Source of the DNA: Chloroflexota bacterium
GTDB lineage: Bacteria; Chloroflexota; Dehalococcoidia; SM23-28-2; RBG-16-64-32
Length of the DNA stretch: 41,573 nt
NCBI GenBank assembly: GCA_022574655.1
Contig: JACZRQ010000006.1
Span: 10,519 to 52,091 of the forward strand
Direction of reading: 5' to 3'
Part shown: positions 7,714 to 15,972 of the stretch, one piece after another
How positions within the stretch are numbered: position 1 is the first letter of the stretch
Layout: every line of letters begins with the position of its first letter
The notes under the pieces: generated by a model
Databases searched by the model: none
Told to the model about the DNA's origin: nothing
The model's input: only the letters and a program-made list of their open reading frames with translations
Made by a program: the position numbers and the translations under genes

Positions 7714-8240
7714 GCTGGGCTCAGGTCGTCGCGCGTGACGGCGTACAACTCCATATCGTAGAAGCGGCCAAGGTTCCACCAAGCGCCTCGCTGCGTACCC
7801 TCGTGCTTGTAGCCGCTCTTCTCGGCGACGCGGCGAGATGGTCGGTTCTCGGTGGCGATGCAGAGCCGAATGCGGTTGATCTGCATTGTGTCGAACAGGT
7901 AGCGGGTGAACAGCTTCACCGCTTCCGTCGTTCCGCCACGCGACCGCGATGTAGAGTCGTACATGATGTATCCGAGCTCCAGCTCCGTCAGGTAGCTCTT
8001 GATCTTGAACCAGAATATCGTGCCAATGATCTTCTGGCTGTCGTTGTCCACCAGGACGAAAAGTCCGAAGTCGTCCTTCCAGAAGCCGTGCTCGTGAAAT
8101 TCTTTGCGTAATTCGGTTAGCGTCTGAATGTGCCGCGGGTAGAACTCGCCGCGGTTCTCGATATCGAGGATGTACTCGTAGAGGACCGGCAGGTCTTCTT
8201 CCTCGACCGGCCTGAGCGTGACTACTTTTCCTTTTAGCAT
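7710..8240 (-). CDS. GNAT-family N-acetyltransferase (RimJ/RimL-like)
   Basis: A 176-residue acetyltransferase. It begins with GKVVTLRPVEEEDLPVLYEY, typical of RimJ/RimL and SpeG-like proteins. The core includes FWFKIKSYLTELELGYIMYDSTSRSRGGTTEAV, where the acetyl-CoA loop R-G-G-T is visible, and the ending IATENRPSRRVAEKSGYKHEG is the usual N-x-x-S motif of this group. It is the last gene of the minus-strand operon, its start overlapping the end of the mesaconyl-CoA hydratase gene by seven bases. The acceptor (ribosomal protein N-terminus, amine or antibiotic) is unknown. Confidence 0.88.
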   Translation of the reverse strand: MLKGKVVTLRPVEEEDLPVLYEYILDIENRGEFYPRHIQTLTELRKEFHEHGFWKDDFGLFVLVDNDSQKIIGTIFWFKIKSYLTELELGYIMYDSTSRSRGGTTEAVKLFTRYLFDTMQINRIRLCIATENRPSRRVAEKSGYKHEGTQRGAWWNLGRFYDMELYAVTRDDLSPA

Positions 8241-9322
8241 TGGTCTTCCCGCCTCTTCGGCATAAGAACGGTGTAGTCGAGGTCGAGCACCACGTTCGGG
8301 TGGTACTGTTCGCGGCCCTTCTCGGGATCTGTCACGCGTAGCGGTACGTCTTCCTCGCTGGGGTCGATGTTCTTGACGCCGACCAGACGCAGGCGAAGCG
8401 CTCCGGCGTCGTCGCGGCCGAGATCGGCCTTCTCCAGCACGTCGGTCCAGGCGAAGATCGTATCGCCGGCTACGGTCGGATTGGCGTGCGCTCCAGCGTT
8501 GAAGCCGAGGATGCGGATGGCGTTCTCCAGGCCGTCGAACGAGATCGCGTGCGCCAGCGAGATGATGTGCCCGCCGTAGATGATGCGTGTCCCGAGACGG
8601 GACTTCTTCTGGAGGACTTCGTTGAAGTGAACGCGCGCGTTGTTCTGGTAGAGGCGAGTGGCGGACTGGTGCTCGGCGTCCTCGACCGTCAGACCCTGCG
8701 GGTGTTGGATCCGCTCACCGACTTCGTAGTCGTCCCAGAAGTAATCGCCGCCCGTAACGACAGGATCGAACTTTGCGAGGTCCAGCTCCGGCGGGACCAT
8801 CATGTCCTCGACGGCGACCTGCTTCGGCAGTTCGGGCGAATCATCGTCGCCCGTGGCGGTTTTCGGGTCGCTCTTGTTCACCATCGCCCAGCGATAAAAC
8901 TGGAGCACCGGCTCGTCTCTCTGGTTGAAGCCGCGGGTGTGGACCCAGACGATGCCGACGTCCGGGCGCGACGTCTCACGCTTGGCGATGACTTCGGTTT
9001 CGGCGCGGAGGGTGTCGCCAGTGTAGACGGGGCGCTGGAAGCGCACGTCGGCGTATCCGAGATTGGCGGGCGAGTTGAGCGAGACGTCAGGGACGGCGCG
9101 GCCGAACACCATGTGGAACACGAGCATGTCGTGGACCGTCTCGCGTTCGAAGCCGAGCGATCGCGCGAACTCCCGCGAGCAGTGCAGCGCGCGGCGGTCG
9201 CCGGTGAGCGCGATGTAGAGGGCGACGTCGCCCTCGGTGATCGTCCGGGGGACGGCGTGCTGGAAGACGTGGCCGACGCGGAAGTCCTCGAAGAAGTTTC
9301 CGGCGCGCGTCTTTCCCGTCAT
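8234..9322 (-). CDS. mch: Mesaconyl-C1-CoA hydratase (beta-methylmalyl-CoA dehydratase)
   Basis: A 362-residue protein with two MaoC-like hotdog domains (about 10-150 and 190-350). It matches the Chloroflexus mesaconyl-C1-CoA hydratase, as I remember it, from end to end: GNFFEDFRVGH, PRTITEGDVALYIALTGDR, HMVFGRAVPDVSLNSPANLGYADVRF, then YFWDDYEVGERI, RLYQNNARVHFNE, IIYGGHIISLAHAISF, AGDTIFAWT and VVLDLDYTVLMP. The enzyme reversibly dehydrates beta-methylmalyl-CoA, the product of malyl-CoA lyase with propionyl-CoA and glyoxylate. That substrate's lyase is encoded 6 kb away on the other strand. The gene follows the SDR gene by ten bases in one operon. Function is well supported; direction of flux is not visible. 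Confidence 0.93.
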   Translation of the reverse strand: MTGKTRAGNFFEDFRVGHVFQHAVPRTITEGDVALYIALTGDRRALHCSREFARSLGFERETVHDMLVFHMVFGRAVPDVSLNSPANLGYADVRFQRPVYTGDTLRAETEVIAKRETSRPDVGIVWVHTRGFNQRDEPVLQFYRWAMVNKSDPKTATGDDDSPELPKQVAVEDMMVPPELDLAKFDPVVTGGDYFWDDYEVGERIQHPQGLTVEDAEHQSATRLYQNNARVHFNEVLQKKSRLGTRIIYGGHIISLAHAISFDGLENAIRILGFNAGAHANPTVAGDTIFAWTDVLEKADLGRDDAGALRLRLVGVKNIDPSEEDVPLRVTDPEKGREQYHPNVVLDLDYTVLMPKRREDQC

Positions 9323-9332
9323 CTGCCAGCCG

Positions 9333-10184
9333 CTAGATCCGGCTGTAGCCGGTGCCCTGAATCTGCGTGCCGATGCCCTTGGCCTCGTCGATAACCCCGT
9401 ACTCCTTGAGCAGCACCTGACTGTAGGTCACTCGTCCGCTCACCTTGTCCAGCGGCTCGGTCGCCAGGATCAACGCCGCCTTCGCCATGTACTCCGCTGG
9501 CTCACCGTCTGGATCGTCGATGCCGCGCACGAGCTTGTGGTGAACGGTACCGGGCGTCGGAACGACGAGTGAGGGTGAGAAGCAGGTGACGGAGACGCCG
9601 TTCTGATAGACCTCGGCCGCGAGGCCCTGTGTGAAGCGCTCGAGCGCCGCTTTCTCTGCGCCGTAGCAGGTGCCGCCGCCGACGGTCATCAAGCTGCCGT
9701 CGTAAGGCGCGCTGCCGGGGCCGATGGCGGCGCCAGACGAGATGTTGACGATGCTACCCGAGCCGCGTTCGATCATGTCCGGCAAGACGAGCTGGCTGAG
9801 GAGGAAAGGCGCGTGGAAGTTCACCGCCCACGAGCGCATCCAGCGGTTCAGCGGATAGTCCTTCACGGGCAAGAAGTACGTCAGCGCCGCGTTATTGACG
9901 AGGACGTCGATCGGGCCGTACGCCGCACGAGCCTTGGCGACGAGATCTTCGCACTCTGTCGGCTCTGAGATGTTTGCGGCGACCGCGGTCGCCTCGCCGC
10001 CGGCGTCCTTAATCCCCTTGAGGGTCGTCTCCAGAGAGCCTTGGAACTGATGGTCGCCCTCTTTGAGGGTCCGCGCCACGCAGACGACCTTGCCGCCCTC
10101 GGAAGCGAAGACGCGCGCGATCTCCGCGCCGATTCCACGGCTGGAGCCGGTTACGATTACCACTTTTCCGTCGAGCTTGCCCAT
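9333..10184 (-). CDS. Short-chain dehydrogenase/reductase
   Basis: A 283-residue classical SDR. The NAD(P) Rossmann motif TGSSRGIG is at about residues 12-19, an Asn-Asn-Ala-Ala (NNAA) motif follows LVNN near 97, serine SSG near 149, and the catalytic pair is YGAEK (Y-x3-K, near 174-178). A basic arginine after the second strand (VARTLKEG) suggests NADPH. A 12-residue stretch between the serine and tyrosine (GSAPYDGSLMTVGGGT) is longer than usual. It lies between a hotdog hydratase and mesaconyl-CoA hydratase, so the substrate is probably an acyl-CoA or beta-keto ester, but this is inference from context. Confidence 0.88.
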   Translation of the reverse strand: MGKLDGKVVIVTGSSRGIGAEIARVFASEGGKVVCVARTLKEGDHQFQGSLETTLKGIKDAGGEATAVAANISEPTECEDLVAKARAAYGPIDVLVNNAALTYFLPVKDYPLNRWMRSWAVNFHAPFLLSQLVLPDMIERGSGSIVNISSGAAIGPGSAPYDGSLMTVGGGTCYGAEKAALERFTQGLAAEVYQNGVSVTCFSPSLVVPTPGTVHHKLVRGIDDPDGEPAEYMAKAALILATEPLDKVSGRVTYSQVLLKEYGVIDEAKGIGTQIQGTGYSRI

Positions 10185-10196
10185 GTTTTCTTCTCC

Positions 10197-10622
10197 CTAG
10201 TCCTGCGGGACGGCGTCCAGAAGGATCACCGCCTCGCCTTTCAGTACTGGATCGCCTGCCTGGTTATAGCAGATCGTCTCCAGAGTGACCATGCGTTTTT
10301 CCGGTTCGATCGCCTTGACGTCCGCGACGGCTTTGATCGTGTCGCCGATCTTTACGGGGCGAAGGAATCGCAGCGACTGGCTGAGGTAGACCGCGCAGCA
10401 ATCGGGCGCGAGCTTGGTGCCGATAGCCGCCGAGATGTACCCGGCGCTGAGCATGCCGTGAGCGATGGTCTCGCCGAAGCGTGTCTTGGCCGCGTACGCC
10501 TGATCGCGATGCAACGGGTTCGTGTCCCCGGTGACCTCCGCGAACGCGTCGACATCGTGTGCCGTCACGGTGCGCACGTATTCAGCGCGGTCACCGACTT
10601 TGACCGGTAGTGAGTTACTCAT
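10197..10622 (-). CDS. MaoC-like (R)-specific enoyl-CoA hydratase
   Basis: A 141-residue single hotdog-fold hydratase of the PhaJ/MaoC type. The catalytic hydratase-2 motif is clear: AFAEVTGDTNPLHRD (Asp and His, about residues 27-40), followed by FGETIAHGMLSAG and FLRPVKIGDTI. It adds water to trans-2-enoyl-CoA to give the (R)-3-hydroxyacyl-CoA. It opens the minus-strand operon continuing into SDR, mesaconyl-CoA hydratase and GNAT. A C4-specific mesaconyl-CoA hydratase role is possible by context, but the Chloroflexus enzyme for that step is longer, as I recall, so I keep the general name. Confidence 0.88.
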   Translation of the reverse strand: MSNSLPVKVGDRAEYVRTVTAHDVDAFAEVTGDTNPLHRDQAYAAKTRFGETIAHGMLSAGYISAAIGTKLAPDCCAVYLSQSLRFLRPVKIGDTIKAVADVKAIEPEKRMVTLETICYNQAGDPVLKGEAVILLDAVPQD

Positions 10623-10738
10623 GGTTCGCCTCCTAGCGTGTCCGCCGCGCTGACTTTACTATCCGCTTCAGCGGCGGAGCAAGCCGGGCGCGTCCGGAGC
10701 GTATGCTACGATTGGCGGACGACTAGAAGAAGGATGCC

Positions 10739-11911
10739 GTGGAGTTCGGACTCTCCGTATACAACAGCCTCTCAAAAAAGATCGATCGCGTCGATGGCGA
10801 CCCCGTTGGCCTCTACGTCTGCGGCGTGACCCCGTACGACACGACCCACATCGGCCACGCGTTCACGTACGTCGTTTTCGACGTACTGGTCCGGTATCTG
10901 CGGTTCATCGGACGCGAAGTCACGTACGTTCGCAACGTGACGGACATCGATGACGACATCCTGATACGCTCCGCTTCGCGGGGAATGAATTGGAAGGAGC
11001 TAGGCGACTCCGAGTTCGCCCTGTTCCAGAGCGACATGGCAGCCCTGAACAACGTCCCGCCCGAAGTCGAACCGCGCGCCACCGAGCATACGCCCGAGAT
11101 GGTCGCGATCATCGAAGCGCTGATCGAGAACGGCTGCGCCTACGTCAGCGACGGCAACGTCTACTTCGAAGTGAAGCGCGACGGCGAATTCGGCCGACTG
11201 TGCGACGTTCCCTACGCGGCGCAGCTGGAGATCGCAAACGAGCGCGGGAACTTCCCGGCGGACCCACGCAAGCGAGACCCGCTGGACTTCGTGCTCTGGC
11301 AGGCGCAGAAGGAAGGCGAGCCGGCGTGGCCGTCTCCCTGGGGCGACGGCCGCCCCGGATGGCACATCGAGTGTTCGGCGATGAGTACGAAGTACCTCGG
11401 CGAGACGTTCGCGATCCACGGCGGCGGCGAAGACTTGCTGTTCCCGCACCACGATGCTGAGATCGCACAGGCCGTGAAGGCGACCGGGAAGCCGTTCGTT
11501 CACTACTGGATGCACACCGGCATGGTCTATCACGGCGAGAAGAAGATGAGCAAATCGCTCGGCAACATGGTCTTCGCGCGCGATCTCTTGCAGGAGCACT
11601 CGGTGGACGCGATCCGCCTCAGCCTGCTCAACCACCACTTCCGTGCGGAGTGGGACTACGAAGAAGAGCGCCTGACGACAGCCTACCCGCTCGTACACAT
11701 GCTGACGGAGCGGCTAGCGGATGCCGGCGAGGCGTCGGACGACGATATCGAGCGCTGGGGCACGCCTTTCTTGACGGCGATGTCCGAGAACCTCGACACG
11801 CCACGCGCGATCGCCGAACTGGAGCAGCTTGCGCTGCACGGCGAGGTCGCCGCGCAGCGCGCCGGGCGGGCGCTGGGTTCGAAGGTGCTCGGGCTGACGT
11901 TCGCGAGCTAA
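10739..11911 (+). CDS. Short cysteinyl-tRNA synthetase homolog, MshC-like cysteine ligase
   Basis: A 390-residue class I ligase homologous to CysRS and to the mycothiol enzyme MshC. The HIGH motif is at residues 37-40 and KMSKS at 269-273. Zinc-ligand positions are Cys28 (YVCGVTPYD), Cys212 (WHIECSAM), the HH at 237-238 and Glu241. The phrase [18 protein letters not shown] and the block [17 protein letters not shown] resemble MshC more than standard CysRS. It ends at the stem-contact region and lacks the C-terminal anticodon-binding part of normal CysRS (about 460 residues); MshC is about 410. It starts at GTG (10739) after GAAGGA. A second, complete CysRS is fused to a glycosyltransferase at 23421. 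Cysteine activation is near certain; the acceptor is open. Confidence 0.85.
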   Translation: MEFGLSVYNSLSKKIDRVDGDPVGLYVCGVTPYDTTHIGHAFTYVVFDVLVRYLRFIGREVTYVRNVTDIDDDILIRSASRGMNWKELGDSEFALFQSDMAALNNVPPEVEPRATEHTPEMVAIIEALIENGCAYVSDGNVYFEVKRDGEFGRLCDVPYAAQLEIANERGNFPADPRKRDPLDFVLWQAQKEGEPAWPSPWGDGRPGWHIECSAMSTKYLGETFAIHGGGEDLLFPHHDAEIAQAVKATGKPFVHYWMHTGMVYHGEKKMSKSLGNMVFARDLLQEHSVDAIRLSLLNHHFRAEWDYEEERLTTAYPLVHMLTERLADAGEASDDDIERWGTPFLTAMSENLDTPRAIAELEQLALHGEVAAQRAGRALGSKVLGLTFAS

Positions 11912-12813
11912 AGCCGCTCGACGATACTCGCCACGTAGGCGTCGATTCGCGCTCGCAGCGTCTCGCGATCGATAGTCGGCACGCCCAGGTCAGTCCAACC
12001 ACGGAACATCTGCGGCTCGGGCAGAACCTCCACAGCGGTCATCAGGTCCCAGTACGGGTCCTGCACAAGGCCTGAGAGACGTTCGTAGGCCGCCCGGAAG
12101 TCCTCTGCGCTGGCGACGCCGTGAAGAAGCGCAAGGTTCCGCCGGCAGTGGCCGACGTCGACGCCGGCGGGCCCGCGGCAGGCGTTCACCCAGTCGACGA
12201 TCCCGGTGATGCGCTCGTCCTGCCACAGGATGTTGGCGGGATGGAAGTCGCGATGGATGAACCGCTCTTCGTACTCGGGTGGCGGCTGACGGATGGTGTC
12301 GAACGCCACGCGCCAGGCGTCCGGTTCACGAGACCAGGTGGGAACTGTTAGCGCCGCATCATTGATGTACCGGTAGTAGGTCTGTGGGAGTTCATCCGAC
12401 GCCACCCCGACTTCATGAACTATGAGCAGCGCCGAGGCAATGGTCTCAAGCCGCGGGCCAGCATCGTCTGGTTCGAGGACCACTTTGCCGGGAAGGTGGC
12501 TCATCAGCACGGATGGATGACCCGATTCCGAGCCATCAGCGTCCACCGCTACGAGGCGTGGCGCCGGGACGGACGAGCGTTCGAGAAGCCGGAGGACCGC
12601 CGCTTCGTGGCTGGCGAGGTCGGGTTCGCGCTCGAGCCATTCGCGATCGACGAACTGGCGGATGACAAGGGTCTGGTCGCCGATTGTCAGTGCGTGGACA
12701 GAGGATGACTTGCCGCCGGGGAGGCGGCGAACGGCCTCTACGCTGGCGCGCGGTCCGACGGCCCTGGCTGCCCAGGCTAACGCGCGCTCTGGAGGACCAC
12801 CTTGCTCGCTCAT
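11908..12813 (-). CDS. Aminoglycoside-phosphotransferase-family kinase (APH domain)
   Basis: A 301-residue small-molecule kinase of the APH/choline-kinase fold. The glycine-rich N-lobe is LPGGKSSSVHAL (about 30-41) with the ATP lysine expected in a strand that here reads VIRQF (Arg). The catalytic loop is FIHRDFHPANILW (H-x-D-x4-N) and the metal motif is GIVDWVN. It is convergent with the CysRS-like gene, sharing CTAA at the two stops. Its ATG overlaps the DUF952 stop (ATGA), so it belongs to the minus-strand operon started by thiolase. The substrate is unknown; such proteins act on aminoglycosides, homoserine, acyl-CoA-related or other compounds. Confidence 0.87.
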   Translation of the reverse strand: MSEQGGPPERALAWAARAVGPRASVEAVRRLPGGKSSSVHALTIGDQTLVIRQFVDREWLEREPDLASHEAAVLRLLERSSVPAPRLVAVDADGSESGHPSVLMSHLPGKVVLEPDDAGPRLETIASALLIVHEVGVASDELPQTYYRYINDAALTVPTWSREPDAWRVAFDTIRQPPPEYEERFIHRDFHPANILWQDERITGIVDWVNACRGPAGVDVGHCRRNLALLHGVASAEDFRAAYERLSGLVQDPYWDLMTAVEVLPEPQMFRGWTDLGVPTIDRETLRARIDAYVASIVERL

Positions 12814-13148
12814 GTCTTCACGATCGGCAGGAATCGGCCGTCGTCAGAACGTGCGATGCCGCGCACGTCGACGATGGCGTCGCGGTTCAGGGATCCGTAG
12901 AGGTGCGGGAAGACGTTGTCCGGGTCGTCGTAGAGGATCGGTGCTGAGACTCGGTCTTTATCGATGGAGAGCACGATCCACTCGCCGGGTTGGTCCTTGT
13001 AGTAGGTCGTAAGCACGCTCGGCAGGGACTCGACCGAGTCCGTGCAGTGGATGAAGCCACCGGCGGCGAAGTCCGGAGGCAGGTACGGTTGATCGTGGTC
13101 GCAGGCGTCCCAGTGTTCCTTTGGCGTGGCGTGGTACGTCAGGTCCAC
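12810..13148 (-). CDS. DUF952 family protein
   Basis: A 112-residue protein of the DUF952 family, with conserved YHATPKEHWD, FAAGGFIHCTDSVESLPSV, IVLSIDKDRV and VFPHLYGSLNRDAIVDV. The fold resembles ADP-ribosyltransferase-like small proteins in some annotations, but no function is established that I know of. It starts at GTG (13148), six bases after the crotonase stop, and overlaps the phosphotransferase start by ATGA, so it is cotranscribed. Confidence 0.88.
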   Translation of the reverse strand: MDLTYHATPKEHWDACDHDQPYLPPDFAAGGFIHCTDSVESLPSVLTTYYKDQPGEWIVLSIDKDRVSAPILYDDPDNVFPHLYGSLNRDAIVDVRGIARSDDGRFLPIVKT

Positions 13149-13154
13149 GGACGA

Positions 13155-13913
13155 CTAGCCGCGCTTGGTGACGCGATCGGTGGCGGCGCGGAAGCGCTCG
13201 CGGTGCTCATCGGACTGACGTAGCTCGAGGTTGTGAGCGAGTTCGGAGCGCGCGGCGTCCTTCACCGACGTGGCGATGTCGATCACCTCTTTCGACGCCA
13301 GTATGGCGCTCGGCGAGTGGGTCGCTATCTCGTTCGCCATCTGTAGCGCCGCCGACTCCAGTTCATCGATCGAGACGACGTGGTTCGCGAGCCCGATTCT
13401 CAGCGCCTCGTCGGCGTCGACCGTGCGGGCGGTGAAGATCAGCTCCTTCGCCAGCGGCGCGCCGACGATGCGCGGGAGCTGGCTGCCGCCGCCGACGAGC
13501 CCGTAGCTGGCGCCGACGAAGCGGAAGCGGGCGTTATCGGCGCAGAGACGAATGTCGCAGTTGATCGCCATCAGAGCGCCACCGCCGTAGGCGTAGCCAT
13601 TGACGGCGGCGATAATCGGCTTCTTCACACGCAGCACACGCACGTTCGCGACGGCCGCGTGGTCACGCTTGTTGCTGCCGCTGGCCATCATCTCTACCGC
13701 CTCGGTCATGTCCGCGCCGGCGCAGAACGCCCTCTCGCCCACGCCGGTCAGGACGATGACGCGCACGTCGTTGTCGGGCTCGATGGCATCGAGGCAGTCG
13801 ATCAGGTCCTGCGACATCTGGGAGCTGATTGCGTTGTGCTTCTCCGGCCGGTTGAGCCGGATCGTGGCGACGTGGCCATCACGTTCGAGAATGATCGCTT
13901 CGTAGGTGCTCAT
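13155..13913 (-). CDS. Enoyl-CoA hydratase/isomerase family protein (crotonase)
   Basis: A 252-residue crotonase-superfamily protein. Features are IRLNRPEKHNAIS near the start, the oxyanion region GERAFCAGADMTE (about 57-69), AAVNGYAYGGGALMAINCD (about 102-120) and a C-terminal helix. At the equivalent of Glu144 of rat crotonase I read Gly (FVGASYGLVGGG), while the Glu164 equivalent appears kept (LAKELIF). It might therefore be an isomerase, dehalogenase-type or other crotonase. It lies 16 bases downstream of thiolase, so it probably works with it on acyl-CoAs. Confidence 0.87.
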   Translation of the reverse strand: MSTYEAIILERDGHVATIRLNRPEKHNAISSQMSQDLIDCLDAIEPDNDVRVIVLTGVGERAFCAGADMTEAVEMMASGSNKRDHAAVANVRVLRVKKPIIAAVNGYAYGGGALMAINCDIRLCADNARFRFVGASYGLVGGGSQLPRIVGAPLAKELIFTARTVDADEALRIGLANHVVSIDELESAALQMANEIATHSPSAILASKEVIDIATSVKDAARSELAHNLELRQSDEHRERFRAATDRVTKRG

Positions 13914-13929
13914 GGAGCGGTTGCCGCGC

Positions 13930-15171
13930 CTACAGCGAGAAGATGTGCACGGAGAGCGCGGCCGGGTCGCCCTTAACCATGCCGCCGCCGTTCTCCGTCA
14001 GGCCGACCTTGGGGTTCTTGACCTGACGGTCGCCGGCCTCGCCGCGGAGCTGCGTGAAGATCTCGTAGATCTGAGCGACGCCGGTGGCGCCGATCGGGTG
14101 GCCCTTGGAGATCAGGCCGCCGCTGGGGTTCACGGGGATCGGCCCGTCGACGTACGGAGCCCGGGAGTCGATGAACTGGCCGCCCTCACCTTCGGCGCAG
14201 AGCCCAAGCTCCTCGTAGATCACCAGCTCGGCCGGGGCGGAGGCGTCGTGGCACTCGACCACGTTCAAGTCCTCAGGACCGACGCCCGCCATCTCGTACG
14301 CTTTCTGCGATACACGCTCCGTTGGCCCGGGCTCGCCTGGCTTGCGGTCGAAGCCGGAGCCGAGGACGGAGGCGCGAACGAAGACCGGCTTCGTCGTGAA
14401 CTGCTTGGCCTTGTCGGCGGAGACGAGGATCGTCGCGGCCGCTCCATCGCCGATCGGGGAGCACATGAGGCGCGTCAGCGGCTCGGCGACTGGCGGCGAG
14501 GTGAGGATGTCCTCCAGCGAGTACTCCTCGCGGTACTGCGCGTTCGGGTTGAGCGAGCCGTGGTAGTGGTTCTTGACGGCGACGCGCGCGAACTGCTCCT
14601 TCGTTGTGCCGTACTTCTGCATGTGGGAACGGGCGAACGCGGCGTAGAAGTCCATGAACATCGACCGTTTCTCGCCCGCACCGGCATCCGGCGCCGGAGT
14701 CTCGCCGGTCTTGGCGGCGGCCTTCTCCTGCGCGGCCTTGGCTTGAGCCTGCATGTTCTGTACCCATTCGACGTCGACGGCGGAGCCGATCGCCTTGAAC
14801 GATCGTGTCTTGTCCTCGTGGTACAGCTTCTCCATGCCGACGACGAGCGCCGCGTCGTACATGCCGGAGGCGACGTACATCCAGGCGACGTGGAACGCGG
14901 TGGAGGAGCTGGCGCAGGCGTTTTCGGTGTTGATGATGGGAATGCCGCCGATGCCCATGTCGCGAAGGACGACCTGGCCACGGATCATCTCCTGGCCGGT
15001 AATCAGTCCGGCGGTGGCGTTACCGACGACGGCGACATCGAGCTTCTGCTTGTCGATACCGGCGGAGGAGAGGGCGTTGTTGACGGCCTCGGCCGTGAGT
15101 TCCTTCATACCTTTGTCCAGGAACTTCCCGAACTTGGTCATCCCGGCGCCTACGATGGCTACGTCCCTCAT
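13930..15171 (-). CDS. Thiolase family protein (SCP-2/acetyl-CoA acetyltransferase type)
   Basis: A 413-residue thiolase-fold protein. It begins RDVAIVGAGMTKFGKF, the usual start of this group. The nucleophilic cysteine is in NTENACASSS (Cys86), GGLISKGHPIGATG holds the catalytic histidine, and the final CxG motif of biosynthetic thiolases reads LTENGGG, which is typical of SCP-2-like members. An Ala-rich insert (about 155-180, QAQAKAAQEKAAAK) is unusual. The start at 15171 is chosen because AGAGGAGG (minus strand, 15185-15178) lies seven bases ahead; an open extension to 15216 has no such site. It heads an operon with crotonase, DUF952 and phosphotransferase. It may cleave or condense acyl-CoAs; no product can be assigned. 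Confidence 0.88.
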   Translation of the reverse strand: MRDVAIVGAGMTKFGKFLDKGMKELTAEAVNNALSSAGIDKQKLDVAVVGNATAGLITGQEMIRGQVVLRDMGIGGIPIINTENACASSSTAFHVAWMYVASGMYDAALVVGMEKLYHEDKTRSFKAIGSAVDVEWVQNMQAQAKAAQEKAAAKTGETPAPDAGAGEKRSMFMDFYAAFARSHMQKYGTTKEQFARVAVKNHYHGSLNPNAQYREEYSLEDILTSPPVAEPLTRLMCSPIGDGAAATILVSADKAKQFTTKPVFVRASVLGSGFDRKPGEPGPTERVSQKAYEMAGVGPEDLNVVECHDASAPAELVIYEELGLCAEGEGGQFIDSRAPYVDGPIPVNPSGGLISKGHPIGATGVAQIYEIFTQLRGEAGDRQVKNPKVGLTENGGGMVKGDPAALSVHIFSL

Positions 15172-15289
15172 GTCATGCCTCCTCTGAAGAAGAATCCTTA
15201 GCTCAGGAGCCGCCAAGGTCCCAATTCGTCACGCGAAGCAAGTATAAGCGAAAGAGGGGCGCCCAACCATCCGGGAGGCGCAAAGGTGC

Positions 15290-15970
15290 CTAGTTGGACG
15301 ACGCGACGAGAGGGGTGACGGCGCCGGCCTCGGCGACCGCCTCCTCCATCATCTCGAGGTTGATCAGGCCGTTGAACACTTTAGTTACGACGCCGTTACG
15401 ATCGATGAAGTAGCTCGCGGGCATGCCCAGGGCCCGATACTCGCTATAGAGGGTGTCGTCGGGGTCGATACCGTTTACGGCGAAGTCGAGCCCCTGCCCG
15501 CCGCCTTCGAGCGGAATGTTCTCGAAGTACGATTTCGCACGGTCAAGCGACTCTCTGCGATTGACTGCGATCACGACGAGGTCATCTTCGTGTCGCTCCT
15601 GGAGAATCTGGAGATCGGGAAGTTCGATCTGGCAGGGGATGCACCAGGTGGCCCAGAAGTTCAGGTAGACGGGCGTTCCACGGAAGTCGCTGAGCAGGTG
15701 CCGACTGCCGTCGAAGTCGGAGATTTCGAAGTCCGGGGCTAGCTTGCCAACACTTGGGCCCACGTCGAGGTCCGCCTGCTCCACGGCGCGCGGTGGCTCG
15801 AACACGAGGACGTCTTCGATTCCCTCGCCGCCACCCTGGTTGCCGATCAGGTTCACAGCCGTGAGGCCGACGACGGCGACGCCGACGATCGCCACGAGGC
15901 CGCCGAGGGCAAGGAACCGCTGCTTGACCGTGGGCCCGCCGGTAGGCGGCTGGCTGGGTTGACTACCCAC
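15290..15970 (-). CDS. TlpA/ResA-like membrane-anchored thioredoxin
   Basis: A 226-residue thiol-disulfide protein with an N-terminal membrane anchor (about 19-42) and an extracytoplasmic thioredoxin domain with a WCIPC active site (109-113) in NFWATWCIPCQIELP. LAPDFEISDFDG is the typical TlpA start of the domain, and GMPASYFIDRNG contains the cis-proline. Such proteins reduce apocytochrome c or other exported proteins. It lies two bases downstream of CcdA, which passes electrons to this kind of protein, so the pair is a functional unit. Confidence 0.93.
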   Translation of the reverse strand: MGSQPSQPPTGGPTVKQRFLALGGLVAIVGVAVVGLTAVNLIGNQGGGEGIEDVLVFEPPRAVEQADLDVGPSVGKLAPDFEISDFDGSRHLLSDFRGTPVYLNFWATWCIPCQIELPDLQILQERHEDDLVVIAVNRRESLDRAKSYFENIPLEGGGQGLDFAVNGIDPDDTLYSEYRALGMPASYFIDRNGVVTKVFNGLINLEMMEEAVAEAGAVTPLVASSN

Positions 15971-15972
15971 GC

